Below, one piece after another: positions 8,736 through 12,677 of a stretch of 12,677 nt of DNA. Where the stretch lies: the NCBI GenBank assembly GCA_027596035.1, contig JADGJA010000675.1, positions 1 to 12,677 of the forward strand, written 5' to 3'. The notes under the pieces were generated by a model. It was not told where the DNA came from, ran no database searches, and saw nothing but the letters and a program-made list of their open reading frames with translations. The DNA comes from Thoreauomyces humboldtii. Taxonomy: Eukaryota; Chytridiomycota; Chytridiomycetes; Spizellomycetales; Powellomycetaceae. Each line of letters begins with the position of its first letter. The first letter of the stretch is position 1. The position numbers and the translations under genes are program-made.

Positions 8736-9139
8736 TTTGACGGGGGGAAACCCATACCCACCCCCCTGGTTTTGTACAAATCAATAGATCCATACCCATC
8801 GGCCGAGCTCTTTACGCCCCTACTTATGAAGAGTCTGATCAAATTTCTCATCTTACCTTACCGACGTTACTGACATGGATGGGGGCTTTTGGTTTCCAGG
8901 ACCTTTTCCATGGAAAGAAAATGAAAACTGAAACTAGCGCAAGCCGGCATTGTAAAAATAGGTGATTTAAAAGAAGCCTATTGCGACAGGAAGGCAGATC
9001 CATCGCTACTATCTACTATCGTCAGTGGCCTGCACTCAACAGAAAAGGAAAACCAGCACCGTGCCGACTGCAAGGCGTCGGGGCCTTCGAGAGAGAGAGG
9101 GTTCGACAGGGGGAAGGAGGAGGGGATGGGAAAATGGGT
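8736..9139. other. intergenic region between convergent genes
   Basis: The 3' flanks of the disordered-protein gene (+) and the H+-ATPase gene (-) meet here. It is more AT-rich than the coding DNA on either side, as expected of 3' untranslated sequence. A 12-bp palindrome, TTTCCATGGAAA, lies near 8907-8918. No gene or recognisable terminator seen. Confidence 0.5.
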
Positions 9140-12100
9140 CTAGCTACGCTCAGTGTAGTAAGCGGGGACTCCGGACTCGTCGAGTCCGGACTCTGTCAAT
9201 GACCGATCGTCGTTGACGTTGATGGTGTTGATGCTGTCACCGTGGAGCTTGACGACCTCGCCTCTGCGGTGAGACTTGAAGGCGACGACGCCGGCCGACA
9301 TGTGGTAGACCTTCCTGGCGAGCTTCCAGTTGCTCATGTTCTTGGCGTGGAGGGCGGCGGCGGCGACGCGCTTGCGGTGCTCGACCCGACGACCTCCGAA
9401 CGGCCAGAGGGTCGCCGTGAGCTCGAACGACCAGTACCGGATCGTGTAGACCTTGATGGCGTCGAGGAACATGAACGAGACGAGGGACACGGCCATGATT
9501 CCGAAACCCCAAGCGGGACCACTGGAAGGGAAAAAGGTTGAAACGGAAAGAGTGTGAGTATGACAGGCAAGATGGAAGACGAGAGACGGTCGACGATTCG
9601 ATCTGGAACTTACATTGCCTCAGCCTCGAGAGCACTCACGCCGCAGATGGACATGACCATCGCAATGATCTGAGTGCCGATGATGGCACCAAGGAAGACC
9701 CAGGATGGCCGGCTCTTCCACCACCACGTCTCGAGACGGGTCGAGAAGATGACAAAGTGGGGACACGATGAGATGTTCAGGTACATGATGGTCTTGAGCT
9801 GTCCGTCCGTGACGTGGAAGACGTCGCGCGCAATGAAGAAATGGGCGAACGAGATAACGCAGAGACCCGCACCCAGCATGAACGACAGGCTGAGGAGCTG
9901 TCCGAGACGCCACTTGTCGGGGCGGTTCGAGATACGCGCATTGTCGATGGAGATGACCAGGGTGGCGGCATCGTTGAGGATGCAGATCATGAGGACGAGG
10001 AGATCGGGAATGTAGAAGTTGAACTTCAACATGGCGATGAAGAAGAACAGGAGGAAGTGGATGGTCGACGCGATACGATACAGAGCGTACGATCGCATGC
10101 GCTGGAAGATGCTTCGCGAGGTCTTGATACCATCGACGATGGTAGAGAGGCCGGAAGCAAGGAGGACGATATCGGCGGCCGAACGAGCAGCGTCCGTGCA
10201 GCCTTCGACTGCGATGCCGACGTTTGCCTTTTTGAGCGCAGGGGCATCGTTCACACCGTCACCGGTCATACCGACGAGCTGACCTCGCTTTTGAAGGAGC
10301 TCGACGACCCGGTACTTGTGCTCTGGGATCACGTGAGCAAAGCCATCGGCCTTGATCACGCGGTCGGTAAGCTCTTCGTCCGTGTATTTGGGGTCGACCA
10401 GCGCGTGGGCGTCGAGGATGCATCTCTGCATACCAAGACGCTGAGCGACTTCCTTGGCAATAATCAACTGGTCTCCGGTAATCATTTTTCTGGAAAGCAA
10501 AAGAAAACAAAGGTTAATCTGATGCCTTTGATCGATCGCGCAAAAGAAGACTTACACGTTGAGTCCGAGCTTCTGGCATTCGGCGATGGTGTGGGCAGAA
10601 TCGGGACGGGGAGGGTCGAGAAGCGAGATCATGCCCACCATCTCGAACTTGGTCATCTCGGCGTCAACGGTACGGGCGACACCGAGGGCACGGAGACCGC
10701 GGGCAGCAAAGTCGTTGACAGCGAGAGTAGCTTCGTCGTGACCCCCCACCATTCGGACGATGACGGGCGGGGCACCTTTGATGCACCTGAAGCGCTCTCC
10801 GGTCGTGGTGTTCACAACGGTCGCTTCAGTGTACTTGGCGTCGGGGTTGAAGGGAATGAAGCCGGTGACCTTGTAACCCGGAATGTCGTGCTGTCCAAGC
10901 CGCTCCTTCAGGATCGTGACTCGCTCTTCGGCCGCACCACGAACCGCAAGCTCGATAGCGTCCTGTGCTCCGGGCTCCGATGCCATGTAAGAGTAGGTCA
11001 GCAAATCCTGGTCGGTGTAAGACTCTCCTGTTCCCTTGAAGTCGTCGGTCGTGTTGCCGTGCATGGACAGGTAAGGCCTGTCGAAAGTGAGCTCATTGAG
11101 TGTGAGCGTGCCTGTCTTGTCGGAGCAGAGAGTCGAAACCGATGCAAGTTCTTCAATGGCAGTAAGACGTTTGATGATGACCTGCTTCTTGGCGAGCTGC
11201 CCGGCACCGACAGCCATGGTGACGGACATGACAGTTGGTAGTCCGACGGGAATGGCGGCGATACTGCGGGAGAAGAAAGCACGGGAAGGTAAGCAGGAAT
11301 CCTGGACTGGGTGAAATTAATGCAAATACTAACGTCAAAATCAAGACGCGAGTAAGCGCTGTCAGGAAGGATTGGTCCCTGTGCCACTTCTGATCGCAGA
11401 AGACGATAAAGACTAGCACGAGCGAGATGACGACCAGGAAGTTTCCAATCTTGTTGATGATTTTCTGGAAGTGCCCCTCCTCGTCGGTGTTGGAGATGAG
11501 GTTGGCAGCCCTTCCGATGTACGTGTTGATACCGGTCTTGGTGACGACAGCCAGGTTCTGACCTTGCTTGCAGATGGACGAGGAGAAGACGATGGCGCCT
11601 TTGCCTTTGTGCACCGGGAGGGACTCGCCTGTGAGTGCGGCCTGATCAATCTGGAGAGTTCCGTCGGTCTCCTCTCCAGTGACTCCGATTCCGAGGAGTC
11701 GGGCATCGGCAGGGATGATATCACCGAGACGGATGGCGATGATGTCGCCAGGGACGAGGTTCTTGGCCTCCACCTCGGTCAGGACGCTGTTACGCCAAAC
11801 TCGGCAGTTGGCAGCGAGAGTGTTCTTGAGTGCGTCGAGAGCGGATTCGGCTTTGGCTTCCTCGTGGAAACCGATGCACGCGTTGGCGATGAGGACACCA
11901 AGCAGGATGCCGAGCTCGATCCATTTCCCGACGACGGCGCAGACGATGGCTGCGATCTCGAGAAGGTACGAAAGCGGACCGGTGAAGAAGAGGAGGAACT
12001 TGAGGAGAGCATTCTTCTTCTGCTCGGGGATAGAGTTGGGACCCCAAGTAGCCATACGGCGGGCAACCTCATCATCGGAGAGGCCTTCGAGCGGAGGAGT

Positions 12101-12327
12101 CTTCAGAAGCTCCTCAAGCTCTGCATCTTGCTCTTCGTGTACGAGCTCATGAGCGTCGGCATCGTGGATCTCGAGTTTGACTGAAAGCGCGAAGGAAACG
12201 AAGCCTGTCAGTCCACCGAAGACGTCTTGTCTCGAAGAGCTTGCCGCATGCGACATATCTCACCCTTTTCAGGCACGGCTTTCTCGGGAGCCACGCCGGT
12301 TACAACAGCAGGCTCGTCGACAGACAT
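9140..12327 (-). CDS. plasma-membrane H+-transporting P-type ATPase (P3A type, 5 exons)
   Basis: Exons 12264-12327, 11334-12180, 10556-11263, 9614-10489 and 9140-9521 join in frame to 958 residues. The four introns (83, 70, 66 and 92 nt) mostly have GTAAGT or GTTAGT donors. The enzyme uses ATP to pump protons out of the cell and energises nutrient uptake. Motifs in order: TGES (205-208, actuator), PVGLP in span M4 (309-313), DKTGT with the phosphorylated Asp352, KGAPP (466-470, nucleotide site), MITGD (542-546), GDGVNDAP (616-623), and ILNDAATLVIS in M6 (710-720), where Asp713 aligns with the proton-binding Asp of plant and yeast pumps. The linker into M3, EGHFQKIINKIGNF (256-269), looks more like plant pumps than ascomycete Pma1. 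The cytosolic tail is about 100 residues, ends YYTERS, and lacks the plant C-terminal YTV. The start at 12327 adds a 21-codon first exon. It is intact and probably highly expressed. Confidence 0.95.
9166..9186. repeat. short perfect inverted repeat inside the ATPase tail
   Basis: TCCGGACTCG and CGAGTCCGGA face each other around a single T. On the coding (minus) strand they fall in the repeated ESG of ESGLDESG near the C-terminus. The symmetry may simply follow from the repeated Glu-Ser-Gly codons, though it could form a hairpin in the mRNA. Confidence 0.6.
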
Positions 12328-12500
12328 GATGCACGCTGGTGGAGGTCAACGAAGCGGTGGGCGCAGGAGGATGAGGGGATGAGGTGAGGAGGGGATGAGG
12401 ATGTATGCAGGGATGAGGCAAGCCCGACGCAACGCAAGTCTGTGAGTGGCAGGAGTGAGAGGGCGGATTTCGGTTGATAAGACGGTTATAAAAGATCCAT
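12328..12500 (-). promoter_or_regulatory. probable promoter and CT-rich leader of the H+-ATPase gene
   Basis: Read on the minus strand, about 12340-12420 is strongly CT-rich, a feature common just upstream of highly expressed fungal genes. An A/T core TTTTATAA lies at 12487-12494, about 160 bp upstream of the start codon. On the plus strand the same bases read TATAAAAG, a better TATA match, so the orientation of this element is unclear. No transcription start can be placed. Confidence 0.4.
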
Positions 12501-12553
12501 CGGCCCCCTTGCCCTCTCGCCGGGAAGAAAAAAAGAAGGACACAGAGCCAGCC

Positions 12554-12677
12554 AACCAGGTGCATACAGTCCGGATATGGCAGCCCCATCCCACCTCTCC
12601 TTTCCCTTCCCGTTGCCCTGGTCTCAGAGAGAGAGACAGGGGTGGGGCTGCCATATCCGGACTGTATGCACCTGGTT
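12554..12677. repeat. 35-bp perfect inverted repeat with 54-bp spacer at the window's end
   Basis: Bases 12554-12588 and 12643-12677 are perfect reverse complements (arm starts AACCAGGTGCATACAG). The arms stop matching cleanly at the spacer, apart from a few matching Cs beyond. The right arm ends exactly at the last base, so any flanking target duplication on that side cannot be seen. It could be a small terminal-inverted-repeat element, a hairpin upstream of the ATPase gene, or a fold-back artefact at a contig end. Confidence 0.9.

Noticed and set aside
9814..11241. 475-codon + strand open frame antisense to the ATPase gene
   Set aside because: It is the shadow of the ATPase exons. It crosses two of their introns and the Asp/Glu/Val/Gly-rich product has no domain.
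12256..12256. ATG at 12256 as the start of the ATPase
   Set aside because: It lies inside the first intron. Splicing GTGAGA (12263) to CTTTCAG (12181) gives an in-frame exon starting at 12327 and removes an unlikely N-terminus.

Overview
The window looks like nuclear DNA of a filamentous or yeast-like fungus, most likely a basidiomycete. It is GC-rich and gene-dense. The protein genes are broken by several very short introns (mostly 61-92 nt) with GT..AG ends and CTNA-type branch sites, and the products are typical fungal housekeeping proteins. I see no bacterial, viral or organellar genes, no tRNA or rRNA, and no CRISPR. Species cannot be fixed from the sequence alone.

Layout, left to right. 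(1) Positions 1-245 may hold the last intron and 3' end of a + strand gene that begins outside the window (weak). (2) About 250-1700 is gene-poor and holds two clusters of a CTGTA pentamer repeat. (3) 1714-2541 (+) encodes a Nudix hydrolase of the coenzyme A diphosphatase type with a mitochondrial-looking N-terminus; its 3' end is ambiguous. (4) 2839-4818 (-) is an eight-exon gene whose exons I could join in frame into a 509-residue protein with a central PA14 domain, a helical C-terminus and no signal peptide. (5) 5502-6192 (-) is a three-exon gene for a 172-residue DUF202/Vtc1-like membrane protein. (6) About 6532-8735 (+) encodes a long Ser/Thr/Pro-rich, mostly disordered protein of unknown function with a cluster of basophilic-kinase (RRxS/T) sites; its first exon is unresolved. 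(7) 9140-12327 (-) is a five-exon gene for a 958-residue P-type H+-ATPase with all catalytic motifs intact. (8) The right edge carries a perfect 35-bp inverted repeat that ends exactly at the last base.

The genes are transcribed separately and do not form an operon. A loose theme is membrane energetics and phosphate: a proton pump lies near a Vtc1-like protein (in yeast, VTC proteins are reported to affect proton pump levels), and a CoA-cleaving Nudix enzyme lies nearby. That link is inference from neighbourhood only. I found no clear multi-gene novel system. The most unusual items are the apparently cytosolic PA14 protein, the RRxS/T-rich disordered protein, and the terminal inverted repeat.
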